A stretch of 64,000 nt of DNA. It comes from Lysobacter enzymogenes (GTDB lineage: Bacteria > Pseudomonadota > Gammaproteobacteria > Xanthomonadales > Xanthomonadaceae). The position numbers and the translations under genes were made by a program. The stretch spans positions 1,860,001 through 1,924,000 of the forward strand of contig NZ_CP067396.1 of NCBI RefSeq assembly GCF_023617245.1. Direction: 5' to 3'. Position 1 is the stretch's first letter; each line of letters begins with the position of its first letter. Below, piece after piece: positions 23,653-30,993 of this stretch. Below the pieces are notes generated by a model. The model had not been told where the DNA came from. It worked only from the letters and a program-made list of their open reading frames with translations, and did no database searches.

Positions 23653-24531
23653 TCAGCCCGGCGGCGGTCCCAGTTTCAGCGAAAGATCGATGGCGCGCAC
23701 ATGCTTGGTCAGCGCGCCGATAGAGATGCAGTCCACGCCGTCTTCGGCGATCGCGCGCAGGCCGTCGAGATCGACGCCGCCGGAGACCTCCAGCGGAATG
23801 CGTCCGTCGAACGGCGCCGCGCGCGCGATCCGCACCGCCTCGCGGCGGGTGGCGGCGTCGAAGTCGTCGATCAGGATGCGGTCGCAGCCCTCGGTCAGCG
23901 CCTCGCGCAACTGGTCCAGCGTCTCGACCTCGACGATCAGCGGCAGCCCGGGATGGCGTTCGCGCGCGTGGCGGATCGCCGCGACCAGCGAGCCGGCGGC
24001 GCGGATATGGTTTTCCTTGAGCATCACCGCATCGAACAGGCCGATGCGGTGGTTGACCCCGCCGCCGCAGCGCACCGCGTACTTCTGCGCCAGGCGCAGG
24101 CCGGGCAGGGTCTTGCGGGTGTCGAGGATGCGGGTGCCGGTGCCGGCCACCGCGGCCACGTACTGGGCGGTGACGGTGGCGGTGCCGGACAGGGTCTGCA
24201 GGAAGTTCAGCGAGGCGCGCTCGGCGCTGACCAGGGCGCGCGAACGGCCGCGCAGGGTCGCCAGCACCGTGCCCTTGGCGACGCGGTCGCCCTCGGCGAC
24301 TTTCCAGTCGATCTCGACCTGCGGGTCGAGCGCGCGGTGGCAGGCGTCGAACCACGGCCGGCCGCAGATCACCGCGTCTTCCTTGCACAACAAGTAAGCG
24401 ATGTCGGCGCTGTCGGGCAGCAGTTCGGCAGTGACGTCGCCGCCGCCGAGGTCTTCGGCCAGGGCATCGGCGACGTCGGCTTCGATCTCGGTCGCCGGCG
24501 GCGGGGTCAGGTCGCGGGCGGCGGCGTTCAT
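23653..24531 (-). CDS. nadC: Nicotinate-nucleotide pyrophosphorylase (quinolinate phosphoribosyltransferase)
   Basis: 292 residues. Typical blocks are EDLGGGDVTAELLP near the N-terminus, SAERASLNFLQTLSGTAT, RILDTRKTLPGLR, KYAVRCGGGVNHRIGLFDAV, LIVEVETLDQL and ISIGALTKH near the end. It converts quinolinate and PRPP to nicotinate mononucleotide in de novo NAD synthesis. The start overlaps the stop of the upstream Trm112-like gene by four bases. Confidence 0.96.
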   Translation of the reverse strand: MNAAARDLTPPPATEIEADVADALAEDLGGGDVTAELLPDSADIAYLLCKEDAVICGRPWFDACHRALDPQVEIDWKVAEGDRVAKGTVLATLRGRSRALVSAERASLNFLQTLSGTATVTAQYVAAVAGTGTRILDTRKTLPGLRLAQKYAVRCGGGVNHRIGLFDAVMLKENHIRAAGSLVAAIRHARERHPGLPLIVEVETLDQLREALTEGCDRILIDDFDAATRREAVRIARAAPFDGRIPLEVSGGVDLDGLRAIAEDGVDCISIGALTKHVRAIDLSLKLGPPPG

Positions 24532-24797
24532 GCGGCGGGGAAACCCTCGACCTGGGCGGTGGCCAGGGCGTTGTCGGCGTCCAGCAGGGCGATGCCGTCG
24601 TCGACGATGTAGACGGTCTTGCGGTCGCGGGTCACCAGCGCCTCGCGCAGCGCCTGGGTCTGGGCGTCGCCGCCGCCGCGGACCACGCCGCCGGCGGCGA
24701 TGGCGGCGTTGAGCGCCTGCAGGCCGCGGCCGTCCAGCGGCAGCAGCGGTTGGCGGGTGGTCGGGCAGACGAGCAGGTCGAGCAGTTTGCGATCCAT
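24528..24797 (-). CDS. Trm112-like small protein
   Basis: 89 residues. MDRKLLDLLVCPTTRQPLLP at the N-terminus and the IVDDGIALL segment match the Trm112/UPF0434 family (YcaR-like), which forms a small zinc-ribbon-like fold. Only one Cys is present, so zinc binding is doubtful. The middle is longer than in YcaR (~60 residues). It overlaps nadC by four bases and starts 64 bp from the divergent purE. Confidence 0.83.
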   Translation of the reverse strand: MDRKLLDLLVCPTTRQPLLPLDGRGLQALNAAIAAGGVVRGGGDAQTQALREALVTRDRKTVYIVDDGIALLDADNALATAQVEGFPAA

Positions 24798-24861
24798 ACG
24801 GTTTGATGCCGGTACGACGGGACAGGGCGTTAGAATACGTCTTTGCGCCAAGGCACGTCCC

Positions 24862-25398
24862 ATGTCCCCAGCCTCGTCCGATCCAAGCCCCTCGTCCGCC
24901 GCCGCCGGTCCCGCCCCGCTCGTGGGCATCGTCATGGGCTCGCGCTCGGACTGGGAGACCATGCAGCACGCCGCCGCCAAGCTCGAAGCCCTGGGCGTGC
25001 CGCACGAGGTGCGGGTGGTGTCCGCGCACCGCACCCCGGACGTGCTGTTCCAGTACGCCGAATCGGCGGCCGCGCGCGGCCTGCGCGCGATCGTCGCCGG
25101 CGCCGGCGGCGCCGCGCACCTGCCGGGCATGCTGGCCGCGAAGACCGCGGTGCCGGTGCTCGGCGTGCCGGTGCAGTCCAAGGCGCTCAACGGCATGGAC
25201 TCGCTGCTGTCGATCGTGCAGATGCCGGCCGGCATCCCGGTGGCGACCTTCGCCATCGGCAACGCCGGCGCCGCCAACGCCGCGCTGTTCGCCGCCGCCC
25301 TGCTGGCGCCGGAGTATCCGGCCATCGGCGCGGCGCTGGCCGCGTTCCGCGCGCGCCAGACCGACGAGGTGCTGGCCCACGACGATCCGCGCCAATGA
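24862..25398 (+). CDS. purE: 5-(carboxyamino)imidazole ribonucleotide mutase
   Basis: 178 residues. After a Ser/Ala-rich N-terminal tail the PurE core shows VGIVMGSRSDWETM, VRVVSAHRTPDVLF, VAGAGGAAHLPGM, GVPVQSKALNGMDSLLSIVQ and ATFAIGNAGAANAAL. It rearranges N5-CAIR to CAIR in purine synthesis. The purK start overlaps its stop (ATGA), so the two are coupled. The promoter must lie in the 64-bp gap shared with the divergent Trm112-like gene; TAGAAT at 24831-24836 is a possible -10. Confidence 0.96.
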   Translation: MSPASSDPSPSSAAAGPAPLVGIVMGSRSDWETMQHAAAKLEALGVPHEVRVVSAHRTPDVLFQYAESAAARGLRAIVAGAGGAAHLPGMLAAKTAVPVLGVPVQSKALNGMDSLLSIVQMPAGIPVATFAIGNAGAANAALFAAALLAPEYPAIGAALAAFRARQTDEVLAHDDPRQ

Positions 25399-26534
25399 CC
25401 ACCGTCGGCATCCTCGGAGGCGGGCAGCTGGCCCGCATGCTGGCGCTGTCGGGCGCGCCGCTGGGCCTGCGCTTCCTGGTCCTGGACAACACCGCCGACG
25501 CCTGCGCCGGCCAGTTCGCGCCGATGGTGGTCGGCGACTACACCGACCAGGCCGCGCTCGACGAATTCGCGTCCAAGATCGACGTGGCGACCTTCGATTT
25601 CGAGAACGTGCCGGCCGAGTCGGCGCGCTGGCTGGCCGAGCGCCGGCCGGTGTTCCCGAGCCCGCGTGCGCTCGCCGTTGCGCAGGATCGTCTCGCCGAG
25701 AAGACCCTGTTCCGCGAACTCGACATCCCGGTGCCCGACTTCGCCGCGATCGACTCGCGCGCCGGCCTCGACGCCGCGCTGGCGGCGATCGGCACGCCGT
25801 GCATCCTCAAGACCCGGCGCCTGGGCTACGACGGCAAGGGCCAGTTCCGGATCAAGACCGCGGCCGACGCCGACGCCGCCTGGGCCGCGCTCGGCGCCCA
25901 GGCCGACACCGTCGGCCTGATCCTGGAAGGCTTCGTGCGCTTCGAGCGCGAACTGTCGGTGGTCGCCGTGCGCGGCCGCGACGGCGAGTTCCGCGCCTGG
26001 CCGCTGACCGAGAACTGGCACGTCGACGGCGTGCTCTCGGCCAGCCTCGCGCCGGCCGTCGCCGACGAGGCGCTGGCCGCGACCGCGGTCGCGCATGCGC
26101 GCAAGCTCGCCGACGCGCTCGACTACGTCGGCGTGTTCGCGCTGGAGCTGTTCTGCCGCGACGGCGTGCTGCTGGCCAACGAACTGGCCCCGCGCGTGCA
26201 CAACTCCGGCCACTGGACCATCGAAGGCGCCGAAACCTCGCAGTTCCAGAACCACCTGCGCGCGGTGCTCGGCCTGCCGCTGGGCGACACCCGCATGCTC
26301 GGCCACGCCTGCATGCTCAACTGGATCGGCGCGATGCCGGACGCCGCGCCGGTGCTGGCCGAGGCCGGCGGGCACTGGCACGACTACGGCAAGTCGCCGC
26401 GCGAGGGGCGCAAGGTCGGGCATGCGACGGTGCGCGCGGATTCGGCGCAGGCGCTGGCGCAGGCGCTGGCCCGGGTCGGCGTCGCGCTCGGCCGCCAGGA
26501 GCAGGTCGCGCCGGTGATCGCGAGGCTGACCTGA
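25395..26534 (+). CDS. purK: N5-carboxyaminoimidazole ribonucleotide synthase
   Basis: 379 residues with the ATP-grasp fold: VGILGGGQLARML at the start, ATFDFENVP, PCILKTRRLGYDGKGQ, ILEGFVRFERELSVV, ELAPRVHNSGHWTIEGAETSQ and GLPLGDT. It uses ATP, AIR and bicarbonate to make N5-CAIR, the substrate of PurE encoded directly upstream. Confidence 0.96.
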   Translation: MTTVGILGGGQLARMLALSGAPLGLRFLVLDNTADACAGQFAPMVVGDYTDQAALDEFASKIDVATFDFENVPAESARWLAERRPVFPSPRALAVAQDRLAEKTLFRELDIPVPDFAAIDSRAGLDAALAAIGTPCILKTRRLGYDGKGQFRIKTAADADAAWAALGAQADTVGLILEGFVRFERELSVVAVRGRDGEFRAWPLTENWHVDGVLSASLAPAVADEALAATAVAHARKLADALDYVGVFALELFCRDGVLLANELAPRVHNSGHWTIEGAETSQFQNHLRAVLGLPLGDTRMLGHACMLNWIGAMPDAAPVLAEAGGHWHDYGKSPREGRKVGHATVRADSAQALAQALARVGVALGRQEQVAPVIARLT

Positions 26535-26581
26535 TCATCATTCCGACGCGGTCGCGCTCCCCGCGCGCTGCCGCGTCGCTG

Positions 26582-27130
26582 GTGCGGGCCGGGCCGTCCG
26601 CGTTGCTGGTGTTCGTCTACTTCATCGGCGCGCTGCTGTGCCTGTTGTTCGTCGAACCGGCCTGCTGCCGGTTCGAACCCGGCAGTCCCGACAGCCGGCG
26701 GGTGCTGTGGTGGCTGCTCGCGCCGTGGCTGTCGCTGGCCGCGTTGTCGCTGGCGCTGCATTGGCGCTGGTGGCGCCGCGGTTCGGCGCGGTGGGCGGCG
26801 GCGCTGGCGCCGTTCGTGCTCGCGGCCTTGCTGGCCGCGCTGACCTGGCCTTACCTGCAGGCCGTCAACGCCGTCGCCGGCAGCCGGCCGGCGAGTTTCG
26901 GCGGCGAGGTGGTCGGCCGCTGGCAAAGCGCCGGCCGCGCGAGCATCCATGGCATGCGCGTGCGCGATGCCCGCAGCGGCGCGGTGGTGTCGCTGCGCAT
27001 CGACCGATCCGAATACGACGCGCTGCGCGCCGGCGACCGCGCCGTGTGCGACTACCGCCGCGGGCGGCTGGGCTTCTACTTCCGCTGGCGTTGGTTCGCG
27101 CCGCAGGGCTGCCGGTTCGAGCGCGCCTGA
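26582..27130 (+). CDS. Membrane protein of unknown function
   Basis: 182 residues from GTG 26582; the frame is open upstream, and TTG or GTG codons a little further on are also possible. It has an N-terminal helix (LLVFVYFIGALLCLLF), a second (WWLLAPWLSLAALSLAL), a third (WAAALAPFVLAALLAALTW), then a soluble C-terminal domain of ~95 residues. I do not recognise the family. It follows purK closely (47 bp) on the same strand. Confidence 0.55.
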   Translation: MRAGPSALLVFVYFIGALLCLLFVEPACCRFEPGSPDSRRVLWWLLAPWLSLAALSLALHWRWWRRGSARWAAALAPFVLAALLAALTWPYLQAVNAVAGSRPASFGGEVVGRWQSAGRASIHGMRVRDARSGAVVSLRIDRSEYDALRAGDRAVCDYRRGRLGFYFRWRWFAPQGCRFERA

Positions 27131-27176
27131 GGCGCGCCGCGCTGCGCCAACAACGGCGCCGACTGGGTGCAGATCG

Positions 27177-27240
27177 GGGCACGAATCAGGGCACGGATCA
27201 GGAAACGGACCAGGGCACGGATCAGGGCACGGATCAGGGC
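27177..27240. repeat. Five tandem copies of a 12-bp unit
   Basis: GGGCACGGATCA-type units begin at 27177, 27189, 27201, 27213 and 27225; the third is diverged (GGAAACGGACCA). The array lies between a plus-strand gene end (27130) and the end of the minus-strand membrane gene, whose TGA is inside the last unit (27234-27236). Slippage in this array could move the minus-strand stop. Confidence 0.85.
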
Positions 27241-27746
27241 GCCGGCGGATCGGTCGCGGCGCGTTCCGCCGCCAGCCGCCGCATCTGCACCATCAGTCCG
27301 ATGACATAGGCCAGGGAATAGCCGATCAGCACCGTCGCCATGCCCATGGTCAGCGCGCTCGGCGCCTGCGTCGCGGCGAAGCCTTCGTGGGTGTAGCGCC
27401 AGGCGATGCGGCCGACCAGCAGGGCGGTCAGCGCGCCGCCGATCCACGGGTTCGGCGTGTAGGTGCGCTGGTCGTCGCGCCAGGCGACGTGGGTGTGCTT
27501 GAGCGCGAGCAAGCCGAGCAGGGCGCCGAGCGTCGCGCCGATGCCCAGGCCCAGCGCCAGCGACGGCTGGAACGCGCCGAGCGCGCACAGCATCGCCGCG
27601 ACCAGGACCAGGACGCCCAGGCGGATGCCGCTGCGCACCGGCCGCCACGGCTGCACGCCGAAGTTGCGGCGGACGCGGCGGTAGATCATCAGCATCGACA
27701 GCGCGGGGACCCAGTACGGGGCGGTGGCGGCGATCGGCGAGGCCAT
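27234..27746 (-). CDS. Multi-pass membrane protein of unknown function
   Basis: 170 residues with about four helices (WVPALSMLMIYRRV, LGVLVLVAAMLCALGAF, LALGLGIGATLGALLGLLAL, LTMGMATVLIGYSLAYVIGLMV) and a conserved-looking TYTPNPWIGGALTALLVGRI. The layout resembles CcdC/DUF1453-type proteins, but I cannot confirm this. It stands alone, upstream of the sodB terminator. Confidence 0.6.
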   Translation of the reverse strand: MASPIAATAPYWVPALSMLMIYRRVRRNFGVQPWRPVRSGIRLGVLVLVAAMLCALGAFQPSLALGLGIGATLGALLGLLALKHTHVAWRDDQRTYTPNPWIGGALTALLVGRIAWRYTHEGFAATQAPSALTMGMATVLIGYSLAYVIGLMVQMRRLAAERAATDPPAP

Positions 27747-27879
27747 GAAAACAGGTCCGGGTGGCCGCGGAGTGCGGCGGGACGAGCTTGCGCGTGGGGG
27801 CTGCGGTTGCGCAAGCGTGGTCGCGTCGAGGTCTGGCGGATGGTGCGAGCGAGGGGAGGGGCGTCGTTGGCGTGGTGGC

Positions 27880-27907
27880 GCGGTCGCGGCTTGCGCCGCT
27901 CCTACAA
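27880..27907 (-). repeat. GTAGGAGCGGCGCAAGCCGCG repeat, minus orientation
   Basis: CGGTCGCGGCTTGCGCCGCT followed by CCTAC is the reverse complement of the elements at 8711-8740 and 23034-23064. Confidence 0.75.
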
Positions 27908-27936
27908 AAGCGGGACGGATTCTCGGGCAACGAAAA

Positions 27937-27960
27937 ACGGCCGGGTTTCCCCGGCCGTTC
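27937..27960 (-). terminator. Terminator downstream of sodB
   Basis: A 10-bp stem, AACGGCCGGG / CCCGGCCGTT, with a 4-base loop lies 25 bp past the sodB stop. On the minus strand it is followed by TTTTCGT. The same stem sequence is used at 35374-35398. Confidence 0.8.
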
Positions 27961-27984
27961 TTCGTATCGCGTAGACGCGGCGGC

Positions 27985-28563
27985 TTACTTGAGGTTGGAC
28001 GCCACGAAGTCCCAGTTGACCAGGTTCCAGAACGCCTCGACGTACTTCGGGCGGGCGTTGCGGTAGTCGATGTAGTAGGCGTGTTCCCACACGTCGCAGG
28101 TCAGCAGCGCGGTGTCTTCGCCGGTCAGCGGGGTGGCGGCGTTGGGGGTGCTGACCAGGGCCAGCGAACCGTCCGGACGCTGCACCAGCCAGCCCCAGCC
28201 CGAGCCGAAGGTGCCGACGGCGGTCTTGGTGAACTCTTCCTTGAACTTGGCGAAGTCGCCGAAGGCCTTGTTGATGAGTTCGGCCAGCTTGCCGGTCGGC
28301 TCGCCGCCGCCCTTCGGCGACAGGCAGTTCCAATAGAAGGTGTGGTTCCAGATCTGGGCGGCGTTGTTGAACATGCCGCCCTGCGACTTCTTGATGATCT
28401 CTTCCAGCGACAGCGAGGCGAACTCGGTGCCTTCGATCATCTTGTTGAGGTTGTCGACGTAGGCCTTGTGATGCTTGCCGTAGTGGTAGTCGATGGTCTC
28501 GGCCGAGATGGTCGGCTCCAGCGCGGTGCGGTCGTACGGCAGGGCAGGCAATTCGATGGCCAT
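27985..28563 (-). CDS. sodB: Superoxide dismutase [Fe]
   Basis: 192 residues. Metal ligands are His27, His74 (IWNHTFYW), Asp157 and His161 (DVWEHAYY). Gln70 in NNAAQIWNH and FGSGWGWL fit the iron type. It dismutates superoxide in the cytoplasm. It is divergent from grxD across about 207 bp. The pairing of an iron SOD with a monothiol glutaredoxin is functionally sensible, but they are not co-transcribed. Confidence 0.96.
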   Translation of the reverse strand: MAIELPALPYDRTALEPTISAETIDYHYGKHHKAYVDNLNKMIEGTEFASLSLEEIIKKSQGGMFNNAAQIWNHTFYWNCLSPKGGGEPTGKLAELINKAFGDFAKFKEEFTKTAVGTFGSGWGWLVQRPDGSLALVSTPNAATPLTGEDTALLTCDVWEHAYYIDYRNARPKYVEAFWNLVNWDFVASNLK

Positions 28564-28770
28564 TGGCGGGCTCCTGGAGATGCGAGGGGGCTGGCTAGCG
28601 GAGGGCGCCGCGGCCGGCGCTCCAGGCCCGGGACCGCGCGGTCGTGGACCGTTGGGTTCCGGGAACGGGCGCGTCGGCGACGCCGCGAAGGCTTACAATT
28701 CATATTCTATCCCCACCCAAGGTTGCCGAACCGTCAAACTCGGCAACAAACCTCGTCAGGAGCAGTGCCC

Positions 28771-29094
28771 ATGTCGTCGGTTATCGAACGGATCCAGACC
28801 GAGGTCGAGTCCCATCCGGTCGTGTTGTTCATGAAGGGCACCGCGCAGTTCCCGATGTGCGGTTTCTCCAGCCGCGCGGTGCAGGCGCTCAAGGCCGCCG
28901 GCGCGACCGCGCTGCATACGGTCAACGTGCTCGAAGATCCGGAGATCCGCGCCAACCTGCCGCGCTATTCGAACTGGCCGACCTTCCCGCAGCTCTTCAT
29001 CCATGGCGAGCTGATCGGCGGCTGCGACATCACCCTGGAACTGTACGAGTCCGGCGAGTTGGCGCGCATGATCAGCGAGACCCAGTCGCAGTGA
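28771..29094 (+). CDS. grxD: Monothiol glutaredoxin Grx4 family
   Basis: 107 residues with the active-site CGFS (30-33), the preceding VVLFMKGTAQFPM, then WPTFPQLFIHGELIGGCDI for glutathione binding. Grx4 proteins carry and deliver Fe-S clusters. CAGGAG lies 7-12 bp before ATG 28771. The next gene starts at a GTG overlapping the stop (GTGA). Confidence 0.96.
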   Translation: MSSVIERIQTEVESHPVVLFMKGTAQFPMCGFSSRAVQALKAAGATALHTVNVLEDPEIRANLPRYSNWPTFPQLFIHGELIGGCDITLELYESGELARMISETQSQ

Positions 29095-29849
29095 CCGAAG
29101 CCGCCGCCCGCTCGAACGATCCGCAGGCCGGCGCGCAGGCGCTGGCCGGACGCGTGGTGCTGGTCACCGGCGCCGCCGGCGGGCTCGGTTCGGCCGCTTC
29201 GGTGGCCGCCGCCGCCGCCGGCGCCACCGTGGTCCTGCTCGGGCGCAAGCTGCCGAAGTTGAACCGGGTCTACGACGCCGCGGCCCAGGCCGGGCCCGAG
29301 CCGCTGCTGTACCCGCTCGACCTGGAAGGCGCCCAGCCCGACGACTACGCCGAGATGGCGCAGCGGATCGAATCCGAACTCGGCCGCCTCGACGGCGTGC
29401 TGCATTGCGCCGCCGACTTCCCCGGCCTGACCCCGTTGCTGCAGACCGATCCGGCCGCGTTCGCGCGCGCCGTGCACGTCAACCTGACCGCGCCGTGGTG
29501 GCTGTCGCAGGCCTGCCTGCCGTTGCTGGCCAAGGCCGGCGACGCCGCCCTGGTGTTCGCGCTCGACGATCCCGCGCGGGTCGGCCAGGCCTATTGGGGC
29601 GGTTACGGCGCGGCCCAGCACGGGCTCGCGGCGCTGGTCGGGATCCTGCACGCCGAGCTGGGCAATTCCAGCGTGCGCGTGGCCGGGCTGCGTCCCGGGC
29701 CGATGCGCACGCCGCTGCGCGCGCGCGCCTATGTCGAGGAAAGCGACCGCTCCGCGCGCGAGCCCTCGGCCTACGCCCAGGCCTGCGTGACCTTGCTGTC
29801 GGCCGCCGGCGCGGGCCATCGCGGCACGGTCTGGGCGCCGCACGCCTGA
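29091..29849 (+). CDS. Short-chain dehydrogenase/reductase (YciK-like)
   Basis: 252 residues from GTG 29091. The cofactor motif is VTGAAGGLGSAASV. DGVLHCAADFPGLTPL is the YciK-type version of the NNAG strand. Catalytic Tyr lies in YWGGYGAAQHG, where the usual Lys four residues later is replaced (YGAAQ), which also occurs in some YciK relatives. PGPMRTPLRARAY follows. Its substrate is unknown. It is coupled to grxD. Confidence 0.82.
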   Translation: MTEAAARSNDPQAGAQALAGRVVLVTGAAGGLGSAASVAAAAAGATVVLLGRKLPKLNRVYDAAAQAGPEPLLYPLDLEGAQPDDYAEMAQRIESELGRLDGVLHCAADFPGLTPLLQTDPAAFARAVHVNLTAPWWLSQACLPLLAKAGDAALVFALDDPARVGQAYWGGYGAAQHGLAALVGILHAELGNSSVRVAGLRPGPMRTPLRARAYVEESDRSAREPSAYAQACVTLLSAAGAGHRGTVWAPHA

Positions 29850-29859
29850 GCCCGCCGCC

Positions 29860-30453
29860 ATGACCATCGCCTCGGCCGCGCTGCTGCTCTTCATCATCCT
29901 CGACCCGCTCGGCAACATCCCGGTGTTCCTGAGCCTGCTGCGCGGGCTGCCGCCCAAGCGCCAGCGCATCGTGCTCGCGCGCGAGCTGCTGATCGCGCTC
30001 GGCGTGCTGATGCTGTTCCTGTGGGGCGGCAAGTACGCGCTGGAACTGATGCACCTGCGCCAGGAATCGGTGTCGATCGCCGGCGGCATCGTGCTGTTCC
30101 TGATCGGCATCCGCATGATCTTCCCGCCGCCGGAAGGGCTGATGGGCGAGATCCCCGACGGCGAGCCCTTCATCGTGCCGATGGCGATCCCGCTGGTGGC
30201 CGGCCCCTCGGGCATGGCCGCGGTGATGCTGATGGGCAGCAACGATCCGGCCCGGCTCGGCGACTGGAGCCTGGCCCTGCTGATCGCCTGGGGCGCGACC
30301 GCGGCGATCCTGTTCTCGGCGACCATTCTTTACAAGCTGCTCGGCCGGCGCGCGCTGATCGCGATCGAACGCCTGATGGGCATGCTGCTGGTCGCGATTT
30401 CGGTGCAGATGATCCTCGATGGCCTGGGTTCTTACCTGCCGGGGCCGCCGTAA
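29860..30453 (+). CDS. MarC family membrane protein (YhgN-like)
   Basis: 197 residues with about six helices. LLLFIILDPLGNIPVFLSLL at the N-terminus and PMAIPLVAGPSGMA in the middle are the two conserved half motifs of the MarC/UPF0056 family. The function is not settled; amino-acid or small-molecule export has been proposed for relatives. It begins 10 bp after the SDR gene. Confidence 0.88.
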   Translation: MTIASAALLLFIILDPLGNIPVFLSLLRGLPPKRQRIVLARELLIALGVLMLFLWGGKYALELMHLRQESVSIAGGIVLFLIGIRMIFPPPEGLMGEIPDGEPFIVPMAIPLVAGPSGMAAVMLMGSNDPARLGDWSLALLIAWGATAAILFSATILYKLLGRRALIAIERLMGMLLVAISVQMILDGLGSYLPGPP

Positions 30454-30993
30454 GCGAAGCCCCGGAGGGGGAGCCGGGTCGTCCGAACCCGGTGGTCCAG
30501 GGATGGATCAACGTCGTCCGAGGCCGGGCCATCGGCCACCGCTCGCTGGAACCGATCCCCGCCGCCGGGCCGCGATGAAACCGCGGCGACCGGCCCCATC
30601 CGCCCGGGTTGCCGACGAACGGTGGGATGCGCGCGCCATGCGCGTGCCGCGATGCGGCGTCGGTCCGCGATTTCGAGTGGCGATCCGGTGCCTGGCGTAT
30701 GTAGGCCGGCGCCCATTCGCAAGCGCATGGGGACGCGGCGCGGCGGTGGTTTATACAACTTTGCGCTGCATGGCAGTTCAGGTGTGGACGCAGTCACCGT
30801 GTGACAAGGCTTGATGCCGGTCACGTCTCTGTCACACACCCTCCCTAGCCTGTTAAACTGCTGTTAACCCCGGCGGCCACGGCGCCGCGCGGGTCTAGGG
30901 GCTAGCCATAAAACGGACCTGGTACGAGCGCGGCGCGAAGCCGCGCCGGCCGGCCGACTCCGCCACGCATTCCACTGTACCGAGGCCATCGTA
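30454..30993. other. Long regulatory region upstream of the TonB receptor
   Basis: These 540 bp have no supported gene. Overlapping ORFs on both strands have no domain and poor starts. From about 30750 the sequence becomes AT-richer. GTTAA-N7-TTAAC (30852-30868) is an inverted repeat, and TGTCAC with TAAACT 18 bp on (30830-30859) is a possible promoter. The leader before the receptor would be about 130 nt. Confidence 0.5.

Noticed and set aside
30419..30839. ORFs of 131-135 codons on both strands upstream of the TonB receptor
   Set aside because: They overlap each other antiparallel, have no ribosome binding sites, and contain unusual Arg/Pro/Ala-rich sequence without a domain.
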